Assembly (NCBI RefSeq): GCF_014206875.1
Contig: NZ_JACIJO010000006.1
Span: 87,407-151,406 of the forward strand
Reading direction: 5' to 3'
DNA: 64,000 bases
Origin: Algoriphagus iocasae
GTDB taxonomy: Bacteria > Bacteroidota > Bacteroidia > Cytophagales > Cyclobacteriaceae
Shown: positions 37,647-47,210 of the stretch, in pieces
How positions within the stretch are numbered: the stretch's first letter is position 1
How the letters are laid out: each line of letters opens with the position of its first letter
Notes under the pieces: generated by a model
The model's database searches: none
What the model was told of the DNA's origin: nothing
What the model saw: only the letters and a program-made list of their open reading frames with translations
Translations under genes and position numbers: made by a program

Positions 37647-39026
37647 TTAATATTCTTTCTTAACCCTTTCATCAATAGCCTTTGCTCGAAGCTCAATAAA
37701 TTTATTAGGTCCATTTTCCGTTTTAATCAATTCAAAGGAATCATACAATTCGCCGATGGCTGTGTAGCTTTCAAAAAGTAAATGATCTCCATTTACAGTA
37801 ATTACTTGGAAAAGCTGGGTGTTTTCCCCGCTTCGGTCTTTGGTAGCGCCTAAATCAGTCCAATCTCCTCCAACTTCATACATTTTTCCACCGCTGACTG
37901 AAACCACATAAACGGTCCCAGTTTGATCTCTGAGGTTTACGCCTTCCAACACATTTTCTCCTGGAGAAACTCTACCTCGGGCATAGCTATGGTCATGTCC
38001 CTGAAGTGCCAAATCCACATGATACTTATCAAAAATAGGTTTCCATATTTCTCTCAAGGTGGCATTGTCCCGACCGGAAGATGCAGAGTACATGGGATGA
38101 TGATAGGTCACGATTATCCATTTTTGGGTGGTTTTTTCCAATAACTTCTCCAACCATTCTGCCTGTAATTCTAGATCTCGGTTACTATTCAAAGAGATGA
38201 TTCGGGCGTCTTGATAATCCATGTAATAAACGGTTTCCTCCAGCCCTTCAGGTCCATTTTTGGGCAATGTGAATTGAGGCTGCCACTGCAAAGAAAGGCT
38301 TCTGATTTTTTCAGCATTTTCAAGTGAATCTTTCGCTCGATATTCATGGTTTCCCGGAGTTGGGAAAGAAGGGATCATGCTATGGATAAAACCACCTGCT
38401 GTAAACCATTCGTGCCAATCTTGCTCCTTATGTGCTGTATTGATTAAGTCGCCAGCATGGATGAAGAATTTTGCTTCAGGGGCAGTTTTGAAGCCTTCTC
38501 GAATAAGTCTAGCCCAAAGTTCCAAGATGTAGTTTTGGGCATCTCCCACATATAGGAAAGAGAATTCTTCTTCAGGTTTGTTAGAGGCAGTTTCAAATTG
38601 GAACCATTCACTCCATCTTTCACCATCACCAACTCGATAACCATAAACAGTTTCAGGTTCCAGGTTTTCTATTTCCAAAGAATGATAATGCGCCAAAACT
38701 TCTGCCGTTGCAATTCCCCTTACATCAAAAACTTCAGTTTTGGCAAGTAAGGTCTTTTTGTTTTGCCAGAATTTTGGATCTCCTGAGGATTTGGCTATTT
38801 CCACAAACCCAGAGTCTATTTCTGAATTTGTTCTCCAGGTTACTCCAATTTGACTTTCTGGATGCTCACCAAAGTTGATGATGATTCGATCTGGATAGGC
38901 ACTCGGTTTACTCCAGTCTGAATGAAACTTAGGTTCTCGGTATTCTGCAGTTTGAGAAAAAGCTGAAAAAGAGCAATTGATTAAAAAGATGAATGAAAGA
39001 GATTGGAAAAGGGTCTTGAAAGTCAT
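37647..39026 (-). CDS. Purple-acid-phosphatase-like metallophosphoesterase
   Basis: 459 residues. Signal peptide 1-24 (ending AFSQ), an N-terminal Fn3-like domain typical of purple acid phosphatases (about 40-150, DRIIINFGEHPESQIGVTW; HYHSLEIENLEPETVYGYRV) and a metallophosphatase core with GDAQ, AGDLI, PGNHEY, TYHHPMY and QGHDHSYA. The tyrosine that follows GDxx in classical purple enzymes is replaced (GDLIN), so the iron-tyrosinate colour and possibly the metal preference may differ. It should hydrolyse phosphoesters in the periplasm or outside. It lies alone on the minus strand, divergent from the second SusC gene with 381 bp between them. Confidence 0.88.
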   Translation of the reverse strand: MTFKTLFQSLSFIFLINCSFSAFSQTAEYREPKFHSDWSKPSAYPDRIIINFGEHPESQIGVTWRTNSEIDSGFVEIAKSSGDPKFWQNKKTLLAKTEVFDVRGIATAEVLAHYHSLEIENLEPETVYGYRVGDGERWSEWFQFETASNKPEEEFSFLYVGDAQNYILELWARLIREGFKTAPEAKFFIHAGDLINTAHKEQDWHEWFTAGGFIHSMIPSFPTPGNHEYRAKDSLENAEKIRSLSLQWQPQFTLPKNGPEGLEETVYYMDYQDARIISLNSNRDLELQAEWLEKLLEKTTQKWIIVTYHHPMYSASSGRDNATLREIWKPIFDKYHVDLALQGHDHSYARGRVSPGENVLEGVNLRDQTGTVYVVSVSGGKMYEVGGDWTDLGATKDRSGENTQLFQVITVNGDHLLFESYTAIGELYDSFELIKTENGPNKFIELRAKAIDERVKKEY

Positions 39027-39407
39027 AAAGATTTGCGTAAAAGTCTGACCTCTAAGATATGTGGAAAATTTTCTTTCTTAAAGTGACTAGTCAATCCTAA
39101 CATTTTGATAATATCTCTGTAGGATAATACATGACTTTTATACAAAATTTTGATTTCTATTTTGTTTAATATTTATATACACTATTGTTTAATATTCTGT
39201 TAATAAATTGGAAATATGGATGATGGATAATATGAATAAAAACATAAAAAATTTGCCTGTTTGATAGTAAAATGGGGTTTTGGTTAAGTTAACACGGAAT
39301 TAATTCATTTTTTGATAAAACAGAATTAACTGCTTCTAGCCAGATAGAGTATAGTTTTAGTAAAATTTTAAACTTAACTATTTCTTATTCAAAACCTCTA
39401 CCTTAAA
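39027..39407. promoter_or_regulatory. Divergent A/T-rich promoter region, phosphatase and SusC
   Basis: 381 bp without an ORF between divergent start codons. A 12-bp direct repeat TTGTTTAATATT occurs at 39162-39173 and 39185-39196, 23 bp apart (about two helical turns), which could be a pair of regulator sites. No convincing TTTG/TAnnTTTG pair was found. No FecR or sigma gene is adjacent, so the SusC here is not controlled in the same way as the one at 16095. Confidence 0.4.
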
Positions 39408-42400
39408 ATGACTGCTAAAAAAAGCATTTGGCAATGTTTGATAACAGCCTTGTTGCTGTTTATCATCAACTTTTCTTTCGCCCAACAGGCTATGGTGAAA
39501 GGAAAAGTAATTGACGCTAACAATGATCCCTTACCAGGAGCGACAGTTCTTGTGAAAGGCACTAGCCGTGGAACAGTGACAGATATCGATGGAACTTATT
39601 CTATCCAGGCCTCCGAAGGGGAAATATTGGTTTATTCCTTTGTTGGATTTGAAACCCTAGAAAAAATAGTGGGGACTTCCTCAGTGATTGATGTAACTCT
39701 CAGCGAAGGTTTGGCCCTCAATGAAGTGGTGGTGACTGCATTGGGTGTAAAGCGGGAAACCAAGGCCCTTGGTTATTCAGTTCAGGCGGTGGAAGGCGAT
39801 AAGTTCACTGAGGCTCGTGAGACTAATGTGATTAATTCGCTTAGTGGTAGAGTAGCAGGTGTGCAGATAACCAACAGTTCTTCAGGAATTGGCGGATCCA
39901 GCAGAGTTACTATCCGTGGAGAATCTTCTCTGAATATCAACGCAAACCAACCACTTTTTGTAGTTAACGGAGTTCCGATCTCAAATAATATTGTTGGATC
40001 ATCTGGATCTTCAAATCAGGAGGTGGATTATGGAAATGCCGCGGGTGAGATAAATCCAGATGATATTGAGACAATGACGGTTTTAAAAGGACCAGCTGCT
40101 GCAGCTTTGTACGGGTCTAGAGCTGCAAACGGTGCAATTTTGATCACTACCAAGTCAGGAAAAAATAAAAAAGGTTTGGGAATCACTATAAATTCCAATA
40201 CGACCTTTGACAATCCATTGAAATTACCTGAATGGCAAAATACTTACGGTCAGGGAAATGGTGGACAATTTGAATTTGTCAATGGAGCAGGAGCAGGAAT
40301 TGCAGATGGTGTAGATGAAAGCTGGGGGCCAAGACTTGATGATGGTTTGTTAATTCCACAGTTTGATTCTCCTAGAGATGTTCCAGGTTTTAGAGGCGGA
40401 GATTTAAATGCCCCTGCAGGAAGTACCATTACTCCTACACCATGGGTATCAAACCCGGATAACATCAACAATTTTTTTCAGACAGGTGTGACTTTGTCAA
40501 ATAACGTTGCCCTATCTGCATCCAATGAAAACGCGAACATCCGACTTTCCTGGACCAATTTGGATCAAAAAGGTATTGTTCCAAACACGGATTTGAAAAG
40601 AAATACCATTTCCATGAATGGAGGTCTAAATCTTACAGATAAGCTATCGGTAAACTCCACGGTAAACTACCAGCGTAGCGAAAGTGGGAATAGACCAAAC
40701 ATCAGCTATGGAACGGAAAACCTTATGTACTTGTGGATTTGGTATGGCCGTCAGATTAATACTGCCAGTCTGAGAGATTACTGGATGCCAGGGTTGGAAG
40801 GTCAGCAGCAGTTTAACTATAACTATAACTATCACGACAACCCATACTTCAATGTGTATGAAAATACCAACGGGCAGGCGAAGGATAGAATTTATGGAAA
40901 CATCTCTGTCAACTATAAATTCACAGATAAGCTAAGTCTAATGCTTCGAACTGGTTTGGATACCTATAATGAACTGAGAGATAGAAAAAGAGCATTCAGT
41001 ACCCAGCGTTTTCCAAAAGGGAACTACAGAGAAGATGCGCTTTATTTCTCTGAGATGAATACCGATTTCTTATTGACTTATTCAGAGATAAACAATGATG
41101 TTTTTACCTATAGTATTGCCGTTGGAGGTAACCAGATGCGTCAGGAAAACAGATATGTGCAAACTGTTGCACCTCAGTTATTGATACCGGGGATCTATAA
41201 TTTTACCAATACTGCGGTAAACCTTCAGGTGAACCAGTATACTTCTGAAAAGAGGATCAATTCTCTTTATGGTTTTGGACAGATTGGATTTAAAAATATC
41301 CTCTTCCTTGATTTGACAGGAAGAAATGACTGGTCCAGTACATTGCCGGCAGACAACAACAGCTATTTCTATCCTTCTGCAACCTTTGGTGCAGTGATCT
41401 CGGATATGGTGACTTTGCCAAAATTCTTTTCTTTCATGAAAGCGAGAGTAGCTTACGCTCAAGTGGGTAATGATACTGATCCATATAGCCTTTCTAATGT
41501 CTATAGTTCCCAAACAGCTTGGGGGTCTATTCAGGCTAAATCAGAATCGAACAGACTTTCTAATTCAGAGTTGAAACCTGAGCAAACAGGAGCTTTTGAA
41601 ACTGGACTTGACGTCCGCTTTTTCAACGGAAGATTAGGTTTGGACTTCACCTATTTTGACAATAGAACCAAAAATCAAATCATCCCTATTGAGCTGGATA
41701 TAGCTACTGGTTATGCCTCAAGAATCATCAATGCTGGAGAAATACAGAATAAAGGGATAGAAGTTGTTTTAAATGCCAATCCTGTATTAAGTCCAAATGG
41801 ATTTAACTGGAGCTTTTTAGCAAACTTTACCCGTAATAGAGGAAAAGTACTGGAGTTGACTGAGGGCTTAAATACCTACACACTGACTGGAAGAAATGGA
41901 GCTAATATCCAAGCTCGGGTAGGTGAAAGAATGGGGAATATCTACGGTCAGGGTTTTGCCCGAGTGGAAGATGAAAACTCTGAATATTTCGGAGAGATCA
42001 TTCACAATAGCACCGGAACTCCAATTACTGCTCCAGAATTAAAATACCAGGGTAATTACAACCCAGATTGGATGCTGGGTTTACAAAACAACTTCAGCTA
42101 CAAAGGTATCAACCTGGGCTTCTTGTTTGATTTCAGATACGGAGGCATAGTGGTGTCAAGAACCAAAACAATCGGAAGTACTTCGGGTCAATTGGCAGAG
42201 ACACTATACGGTCGTGAGACTGGATATGATCTGGAAGGCGAAGGCAATGGAATCGTTTCGCCAGGTGTGGTGCAAAATGCTGATGGGAGCTATAGTCCTA
42301 ATACCTATGAGACTACTTCCAGAAACTGGCATAATACCTATTACAACAGAAGCAATGTTGAAGCGGCAAAGTATGATGCTACTTTCCTCAAGCTGAGAGA

Positions 42401-42623
42401 GGTGACAATAGGTTATACTATTCCTAAGTCCTTTTTAGAAAGAACTCCTTTTGAAGATGTGAAAATCTCATTGGTTGGAAGAAACCTGGCACTTTGGACT
42501 GAGAATCCTCACTTTGATCCTGAGACTTTATCAATGAGTGGAGGTACTCTTATCCCAGGTGTGGAGGATATGGCTTTTCCTTCTACGAGGAGTATGGGTT
42601 TTAATATCCATGTGAAGTTTTAA
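39408..42623 (+). CDS. SusC/RagA-type TonB receptor without STN domain
   Basis: 1,071 residues. Signal peptide 1-25 (ending FAQQ), carboxypeptidase-like beta sandwich at about 27-105 (VKGKVIDANNDPLPGATV), NEVVVTALGVKRETKALGYS linker, plug to about 245 (LSGRVAGVQI, VLKGPAAAALYGSRAANGA) and barrel ending NIHVKF. No STN domain precedes the beta sandwich, so it is not a sigma/FecR transducer. SusD follows about 41 bp downstream, then an alkaline-phosphatase-superfamily gene and, further on, the phosphonate-type cluster. The cargo is unknown; a phosphonate- or phosphodiester-bearing polymer or lipid is my hypothesis from neighbours. Confidence 0.95.
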   Translation: MTAKKSIWQCLITALLLFIINFSFAQQAMVKGKVIDANNDPLPGATVLVKGTSRGTVTDIDGTYSIQASEGEILVYSFVGFETLEKIVGTSSVIDVTLSEGLALNEVVVTALGVKRETKALGYSVQAVEGDKFTEARETNVINSLSGRVAGVQITNSSSGIGGSSRVTIRGESSLNINANQPLFVVNGVPISNNIVGSSGSSNQEVDYGNAAGEINPDDIETMTVLKGPAAAALYGSRAANGAILITTKSGKNKKGLGITINSNTTFDNPLKLPEWQNTYGQGNGGQFEFVNGAGAGIADGVDESWGPRLDDGLLIPQFDSPRDVPGFRGGDLNAPAGSTITPTPWVSNPDNINNFFQTGVTLSNNVALSASNENANIRLSWTNLDQKGIVPNTDLKRNTISMNGGLNLTDKLSVNSTVNYQRSESGNRPNISYGTENLMYLWIWYGRQINTASLRDYWMPGLEGQQQFNYNYNYHDNPYFNVYENTNGQAKDRIYGNISVNYKFTDKLSLMLRTGLDTYNELRDRKRAFSTQRFPKGNYREDALYFSEMNTDFLLTYSEINNDVFTYSIAVGGNQMRQENRYVQTVAPQLLIPGIYNFTNTAVNLQVNQYTSEKRINSLYGFGQIGFKNILFLDLTGRNDWSSTLPADNNSYFYPSATFGAVISDMVTLPKFFSFMKARVAYAQVGNDTDPYSLSNVYSSQTAWGSIQAKSESNRLSNSELKPEQTGAFETGLDVRFFNGRLGLDFTYFDNRTKNQIIPIELDIATGYASRIINAGEIQNKGIEVVLNANPVLSPNGFNWSFLANFTRNRGKVLELTEGLNTYTLTGRNGANIQARVGERMGNIYGQGFARVEDENSEYFGEIIHNSTGTPITAPELKYQGNYNPDWMLGLQNNFSYKGINLGFLFDFRYGGIVVSRTKTIGSTSGQLAETLYGRETGYDLEGEGNGIVSPGVVQNADGSYSPNTYETTSRNWHNTYYNRSNVEAAKYDATFLKLREVTIGYTIPKSFLERTPFEDVKISLVGRNLALWTENPHFDPETLSMSGGTLIPGVEDMAFPSTRSMGFNIHVKF

Positions 42624-42664
42624 GTCCATCAAGTTTGAATCTAAAAACGCTAAAACACAAAAAA

Positions 42665-44215
42665 ATGAATTTCAATACAAAATATATAGCAGGGATCGGA
42701 TTGGCAGCGATGTTGTCTTTAAGTAGCTGTGATAAAGATTTCGAAGAAATAAACATGAATCCAAACAGTCCGGAGACGGTTTCTTCAAGTTTGCTTTTGC
42801 CTACGGTAATCAGAAATACAGCAGGTGAAATATCTGGAAAAGCCTGGGGCATAGGAAACGTGGTCATGCAACAAACTGCAAAAATCCAGTTTACAAACGA
42901 AGATCGCTACAACTGGGGGCCCGAAGGAAATCCATACGGTTCATTCTATAATTCTCTAAGGGATATCAGCAATGTAATTGAGATCTCCACAGAAGCTGGG
43001 CAAAATAACTATGTTGGTGTAGCCTTAGTTTTAAGAGCAAGTTTGTACTCATTTATGACAGATGCTTATGGAGATTTGCCATATAGCCAAGCTACAAACG
43101 CAAAGGAGGGGGCAAACTACCCTGTTTTTGATACTCAAGAGGATATCTATAAAGGAATATTAGCTGAGCTAGAGGAGGCAAATTCCCTTCTTGGAACTAC
43201 TTCAGAAGGAGTAGATGGGGATATTTTATTCGATGGGGATATTTTGAGATGGAAAAAATATGCAAATTCCCTTAGATTGAGAATTTTGATGCGTCTCTCT
43301 GACCGGATGGATCCTTCTGCAGCTATGCAGGCCATTATTTCCAATCCTACACAGTTTCCGATATTCACCTCCAATGATGATCAAGCTGCATTGCAATACC
43401 TGCAAGATGTACCCAATCAACATGGATTGTATACAACTCGCTCAGGCTCTTTTGATGAGTACAGATTGAGTGAGAAGATGGAAACTGTGCTTAAAGAACT
43501 TGATGATCCTAGGTTGTTTGCCTATGCACAGCCAACCAATGACTCAGGTGCAGGAGTGATCGGCGAGGAAGATGATTATCAGGGAGTGCCAAATGGTTTA
43601 GCAGATGAACAAGCACTAGCATACTCTCCTTCTGGAGATCCACTTAAAGGAGGCTCTAATTTTATTTCCCGTGTTGGTTATTTATGGTCTTGTTCTGCAT
43701 GTACTCCTTTGGCAAGTCCGATTGGTGCGCAGGCTATTTTGATGGGCTATCCTGAATTGCAATTTATTTTGGCGGAAGCAAGAGAGAAAGGGTTTATCAC
43801 TATAGGTGATGCTGCTGTTTATTATAGAAATGGAATTGAGTCTTCAATTGCATATTATAAAAGCAGATATGAAATCATTAACCTTCCTCAGATCGCAGAA
43901 AAGCTGGTAATTGACGAATCCTATTTAACACAGCAAGGAGTAGCTTATACGGGTTCCACTGAAGAAAAACTGTCTAAAATAGGTACACAAAAATGGCTTG
44001 CCTTATTCTTCTCTGGGTTAGAAAGTTGGTATGACTGGAGAAGAACCGATTATCCTGAAATTACTCCAGGTCCAGCAGCATATATCAATACAGTGCCAGT
44101 TCGTTTTATGTATCCTGGAAGTGTGCAGGCACTAAATAAAGAGAATTATGAAATAGCTGTAGGACGTCAAGGTCCAGATGCTATTACTACTCGTGTTTGG
44201 TGGGACATTGATTAA
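42665..44215 (+). CDS. SusD/RagB-like nutrient-binding lipoprotein
   Basis: 516 residues from the ATG at 42665, giving a lipoprotein signal with lipobox LSSC (Cys20) and then DFEEINMNPN; an in-frame TTG 30 bp earlier gives no better signal. SusD_2-group features: ALVLRASLYSFMTDAYGDLP in the first third, and RRTDYPEITPGP with PVRFMYPGSVQ near the end. It is the partner lid of the SusC at 39408. A terminator-like hairpin follows directly after the stop, before the next gene. Confidence 0.94.
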   Translation: MNFNTKYIAGIGLAAMLSLSSCDKDFEEINMNPNSPETVSSSLLLPTVIRNTAGEISGKAWGIGNVVMQQTAKIQFTNEDRYNWGPEGNPYGSFYNSLRDISNVIEISTEAGQNNYVGVALVLRASLYSFMTDAYGDLPYSQATNAKEGANYPVFDTQEDIYKGILAELEEANSLLGTTSEGVDGDILFDGDILRWKKYANSLRLRILMRLSDRMDPSAAMQAIISNPTQFPIFTSNDDQAALQYLQDVPNQHGLYTTRSGSFDEYRLSEKMETVLKELDDPRLFAYAQPTNDSGAGVIGEEDDYQGVPNGLADEQALAYSPSGDPLKGGSNFISRVGYLWSCSACTPLASPIGAQAILMGYPELQFILAEAREKGFITIGDAAVYYRNGIESSIAYYKSRYEIINLPQIAEKLVIDESYLTQQGVAYTGSTEEKLSKIGTQKWLALFFSGLESWYDWRRTDYPEITPGPAAYINTVPVRFMYPGSVQALNKENYEIAVGRQGPDAITTRVWWDID

Positions 44216-44236
44216 TTAATCCATTATCTAATTGAA

Positions 44237-44274
44237 ATACCACCCTCTGACCTATGTCAAAGGGTGGTATTTTT
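44237..44274 (+). terminator. Hairpin between susD and the phosphodiesterase-like gene
   Basis: A perfect 10-bp stem (44237-44246 with 44261-44270; ATACCACCCT) with a 14-nt loop and a T tail. It contains an in-frame ATG (44254) that would start the next gene; the presence of the stem argues against that start. It may reduce transcription of the downstream gene relative to susCD. Confidence 0.82.
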
Positions 44275-44298
44275 ACTAAATCACAAACAGATTTTATC

Positions 44299-45393
44299 AT
44301 GTTTAAAAAATCTATCTTTTGCGCATTTTTCGGTCTTTTTCTTATTCAGACATCGAGTCTGAGTGCACAGGATTATAAAACCGAAAATATCATACTGATT
44401 ACCTTGGATGGAATGAGGTGGCAGGAAGTATTTAAAGGAGCTGATTCCTTATTGGTAGATGATACCGGTATGGTCAAAGTGCCATGTTCTCTTATAGAGG
44501 ATTTTTGGGATGAAAATCCAGTTGAAAGAAGGAAAATGTTGATGCCTTTTTTTTGGAATACCCTTGCAACTGAAGGCCAGATTTACGGTAACCGTGCTTT
44601 TGGAAATAAAGTGGACAACAGCAATAAAATGTGGTTTTCCTATCCGGGATATAATGAAGTGTTGAGTGGATTTGCAGATGATCAGCGTATCAACAGCAAT
44701 GATAAAATCAACAATCCCAATATAACCCTTTTGGAATATCTAAACCGTATGCCGGAATTTCAGGGTAAGGTGATGGCTTTCGGTTCATGGGATGTATTTC
44801 CATTCATTGTGAATGAGGAGAGAAGTGGGGTTCCTGTTAATGCAGGATTTGATTTAGCAGAAGGAGAGAATCTTTCACCTGAAGAAATACTGACCAATAA
44901 ACTTCAGTCTGAGATCCGTGGTCCATGGGGCGGTGTGAGGTTGGATGCATTTACCCAGAGTTATGCTTTGGCAGCCCTGAAGAACAAAAAACCTAGAGTG
45001 CTGTATGTTGCATATGGAGAGACTGATGACTGGGCACATGAAAATCACTACGATCAATACATCTGGTCAGCTAAACAAACAGATGTATACATTAAGGAAA
45101 TCTGGGATTTTATCCAGTCTGATCCTCAGTACAAGGATAAAACTACGATGATAATCACTACTGACCACGGACGTGGAATCAGCAAAACTTCCTGGAGAAG
45201 CCATGGTGAATCTGTACCTGAAGCAGGTGAAATATGGATGGCGGCCATTGGTCCGGATACTCCGGCTAGCGGTGAAATGAAGTTACAGGGACAATGGCAA
45301 TCTGCCATGATTGCGCGAACGATCTTTCAAATACTTGGATTGGATTACCCGGATACCAAAGCTGCTCCTTCCATCAAGGAAATGGTAAAATAG
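44299..45393 (+). CDS. Alkaline-phosphatase-superfamily enzyme (phosphodiesterase/phosphonate-hydrolase fold)
   Basis: 364 residues from the ATG at 44299, which gives a signal peptide (1-24, ending LSAQ). LITLDGMRWQEVF holds the first metal Asp37; FSYPGYNEVLSG aligns with the nucleophile loop of nucleotide pyrophosphatases, putting Ser114 in the nucleophile position; TTDHGRG supplies the later Asp/His metal ligands. A YGETDDWAHEN motif holds further ligand candidates. The fold covers phosphomonoesterases, phosphodiesterases and phosphonoacetate hydrolases, so the reaction is open. It sits just after a SusCD pair, so it probably acts on material bound or imported by that pair. Confidence 0.82.
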   Translation: MFKKSIFCAFFGLFLIQTSSLSAQDYKTENIILITLDGMRWQEVFKGADSLLVDDTGMVKVPCSLIEDFWDENPVERRKMLMPFFWNTLATEGQIYGNRAFGNKVDNSNKMWFSYPGYNEVLSGFADDQRINSNDKINNPNITLLEYLNRMPEFQGKVMAFGSWDVFPFIVNEERSGVPVNAGFDLAEGENLSPEEILTNKLQSEIRGPWGGVRLDAFTQSYALAALKNKKPRVLYVAYGETDDWAHENHYDQYIWSAKQTDVYIKEIWDFIQSDPQYKDKTTMIITTDHGRGISKTSWRSHGESVPEAGEIWMAAIGPDTPASGEMKLQGQWQSAMIARTIFQILGLDYPDTKAAPSIKEMVK

Positions 45394-45443
45394 CTTGATG
45401 TTGTTTTTATTGACTCTAAATCCTAATTAAACTTCTTTTGATC

Positions 45444-45478
45444 AACACCTCTTCAGTTTTCGGAGAGGTGTTTTTTTT
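45444..45478 (+). terminator. Rho-independent terminator after the phosphodiesterase-like gene
   Basis: A perfect 9-bp stem (45444-45452 with 45464-45472; AACACCTCT) followed by eight T. It closes the SusCD/phosphodiesterase unit and lies before the convergent HD gene. Confidence 0.9.
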
Positions 45479-45545
45479 ATATGAAATGTACAGTTTCTCT
45501 ATGTCTGAGATATTTATGTGCGGTATGAAAGGCGTTTGTGTGATG

Positions 45546-46124
45546 TCAAGGCAGTATTCGGTCTGCCCTTTGAATGTAATCCTCCAGATCAGGTAAAGGT
45601 ATATGCTCTTCTTTTGCCATCTCGTCCCAGGTGCGCATCTTTAAAGAAATTTCAAACAGAGGGTCTGTCTCAAAGGTAATCGCTTCCTGCTCTGTCATTT
45701 TACCTCCCTGAAATTCCAAGGTTTTCCGGCTAGCTTCTGAGAGTTTTTCAAAATATTCCGGTTGTCTGAAGGTTAAGTACCGCTTGGCCTGAACATGGTT
45801 TTCGACCAACTTGGCTATTTTTTCAGGAAATCCAAGGTCTCTTAAAAAGTCGGCACCGATTTTTTCATGACTGAGAACTCCGTAGCCATCCATAGATTCT
45901 GCATCTCCCTGCGTCACACATAGATGCCCGATATCGTGAAAAAATGCAGCTAAGATTACTTCATCTTCATAACCTTCCTGTTCTGCAATCTGAGCAGCCT
46001 GACTCATATGCTCGATCTGTGACACTGGTTCTCCTATGTAGTCTTCTTGACCGAATTTTCTATATAGATCAAATACCAACTCAATTCTCTCAGCTTTACT
46101 GAGCTTGATGTTATCGTTTTTCAT
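45546..46124 (-). CDS. PhnZ-like HD-domain oxygenase
   Basis: 192 residues from the ATG at 46124 (a longer frame adds 29 residues that look non-native). The sequence shows the complete set of PhnZ/TmpB-type features: the mobile gate Tyr29 and Glu32 in DYIGEP, Gln36 and His39 in SQIEH, HDIGH with His63/Asp64/His67, His86 in LSHE, His110 and Lys114 in ENHVQAK, Ser132 and Arg164/Asp167 in MRTWDE. PhnZ uses a mixed-valent di-iron centre to split the C-P bond of 1-hydroxy-2-aminoethylphosphonate, giving phosphate and glycine. No hydroxylating partner (PhnY-like) lies in this window. It is convergent to the phosphodiesterase-like gene and divergent from a cupin regulator. Confidence 0.85.
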   Translation of the reverse strand: MKNDNIKLSKAERIELVFDLYRKFGQEDYIGEPVSQIEHMSQAAQIAEQEGYEDEVILAAFFHDIGHLCVTQGDAESMDGYGVLSHEKIGADFLRDLGFPEKIAKLVENHVQAKRYLTFRQPEYFEKLSEASRKTLEFQGGKMTEQEAITFETDPLFEISLKMRTWDEMAKEEHIPLPDLEDYIQRADRILP

Positions 46125-46606
46125 AGCAAGTAAGTTTATATATACTAAATAAATGCTTGTGTAGAAACTTCTCAAAAAAATGCCGTTAAGGATTTGTGAT
46201 TTATTCTGCAAGGGTTCGAATTCCTACTTTCACTTAGTTAAAAAAGATGTCCTGAATTAACTTATAGTTTTGAACGTTTCAGATGGGGTCTGTTCTAGTT
46301 AAAATGCTATTACCAAATCTGCTTTCAACAACCTATATCTTAACATAGATATAAAATGTTTTATTTATTTAGAATTCATTTGAAGTTTAATTTTACTAAA
46401 CAAAGATGGTTGGTTTGTTAATGTTTGGGAGTTAATGCATTGCATGAAGCTCCCTTTTTTCTTGTTTTCTTGCAAATCGAATTATGATGCCCATCCCTAT
46501 TTTCTGATACTATATCAAATTGTTGGATATTTCAGATGAATCTAGACTTTTATGCTTTTTTACTTTTGGATAAATGGATAGGTTAGCACTACCAAAATAA
46601 CTAGAC
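46125..46606. promoter_or_regulatory. Divergent intergenic region, HD oxygenase and XRE-cupin regulator
   Basis: 482 bp without a credible ORF. It contains a 7-bp palindrome TATATCT/AGATATA at 46334-46340 and 46347-46353, a candidate regulator site, and A/T-rich promoter DNA. No unique promoter can be called. Confidence 0.4.
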
Positions 46607-47185
46607 ATGGAGCATGAAGTGATCGTACAGATCAGTAATAAAATTAAAAGTATCCGTAAGGAGAAAGGTATGACACTACAGGATATTGCGGATCATGCAG
46701 GAGTCACCAAAGGCCTGATTTCGCAGATCGAAAATAGCCGTACTATTCCATCTTTATTAGTGTTGATTCAGATCGTCAAAGCCTTGGAAGTTGATCTGGA
46801 TTCCTTTTTCTCTGAACTTGACCTACATACAAAAGAATCCCCAATATTAATTCAGCGAAAATCAGCCTACGAGAAATTTGAAAAGGAAGCTGCAAGCGGC
46901 TATGAATATTTTCGCATCTTCACCAAGAAAGTAAAACAGAGCACCATTGATATTGTCCTATTAGAGATACAACCTGGTGCCAGCCGGGATTTCGTTCAGA
47001 CTGATGCATTTGAATACAAATATATCATCTCAGGCTCTGTACGCTACCTTTTCAAAGATCAGGAAATTGACCTGGATCCAGGGGATTCTATGTTGTTTGA
47101 TGGGAGGCTCGAGCATAATCCCGTAAACACAGGTGATGTGCCCGTTCAGATGCTGGTTGTCTATTTTTTTGAGGAGAAATCTTAG
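46607..47185 (+). CDS. XRE-family regulator with cupin effector domain
   Basis: 192 residues. A helix-turn-helix of the XRE (HTH_3) type at about 9-64 (IRKEKGMTLQDIADHAG, KGLISQIENSRTIPSL) is followed by a C-terminal cupin barrel at about 95-185 (YKYIISGSVRYLFKD, LDPGDSMLFDGRLEH). XRE-cupin proteins bind a small carboxylate or similar ligand in the barrel and control nearby catabolic genes. It lies divergent from the HD oxygenase and convergent with the metallophosphoesterase. A paralogue at 53861-54445 has the same design and clear sequence similarity (NKIKSIRKE, SQIEN/SKIEN, DFFS-type ends), so the two may recognise related sites. Confidence 0.92.
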   Translation: MEHEVIVQISNKIKSIRKEKGMTLQDIADHAGVTKGLISQIENSRTIPSLLVLIQIVKALEVDLDSFFSELDLHTKESPILIQRKSAYEKFEKEAASGYEYFRIFTKKVKQSTIDIVLLEIQPGASRDFVQTDAFEYKYIISGSVRYLFKDQEIDLDPGDSMLFDGRLEHNPVNTGDVPVQMLVVYFFEEKS

Positions 47186-47210
47186 CATTCATAAAAGAAA
47201 TGCATGAATG

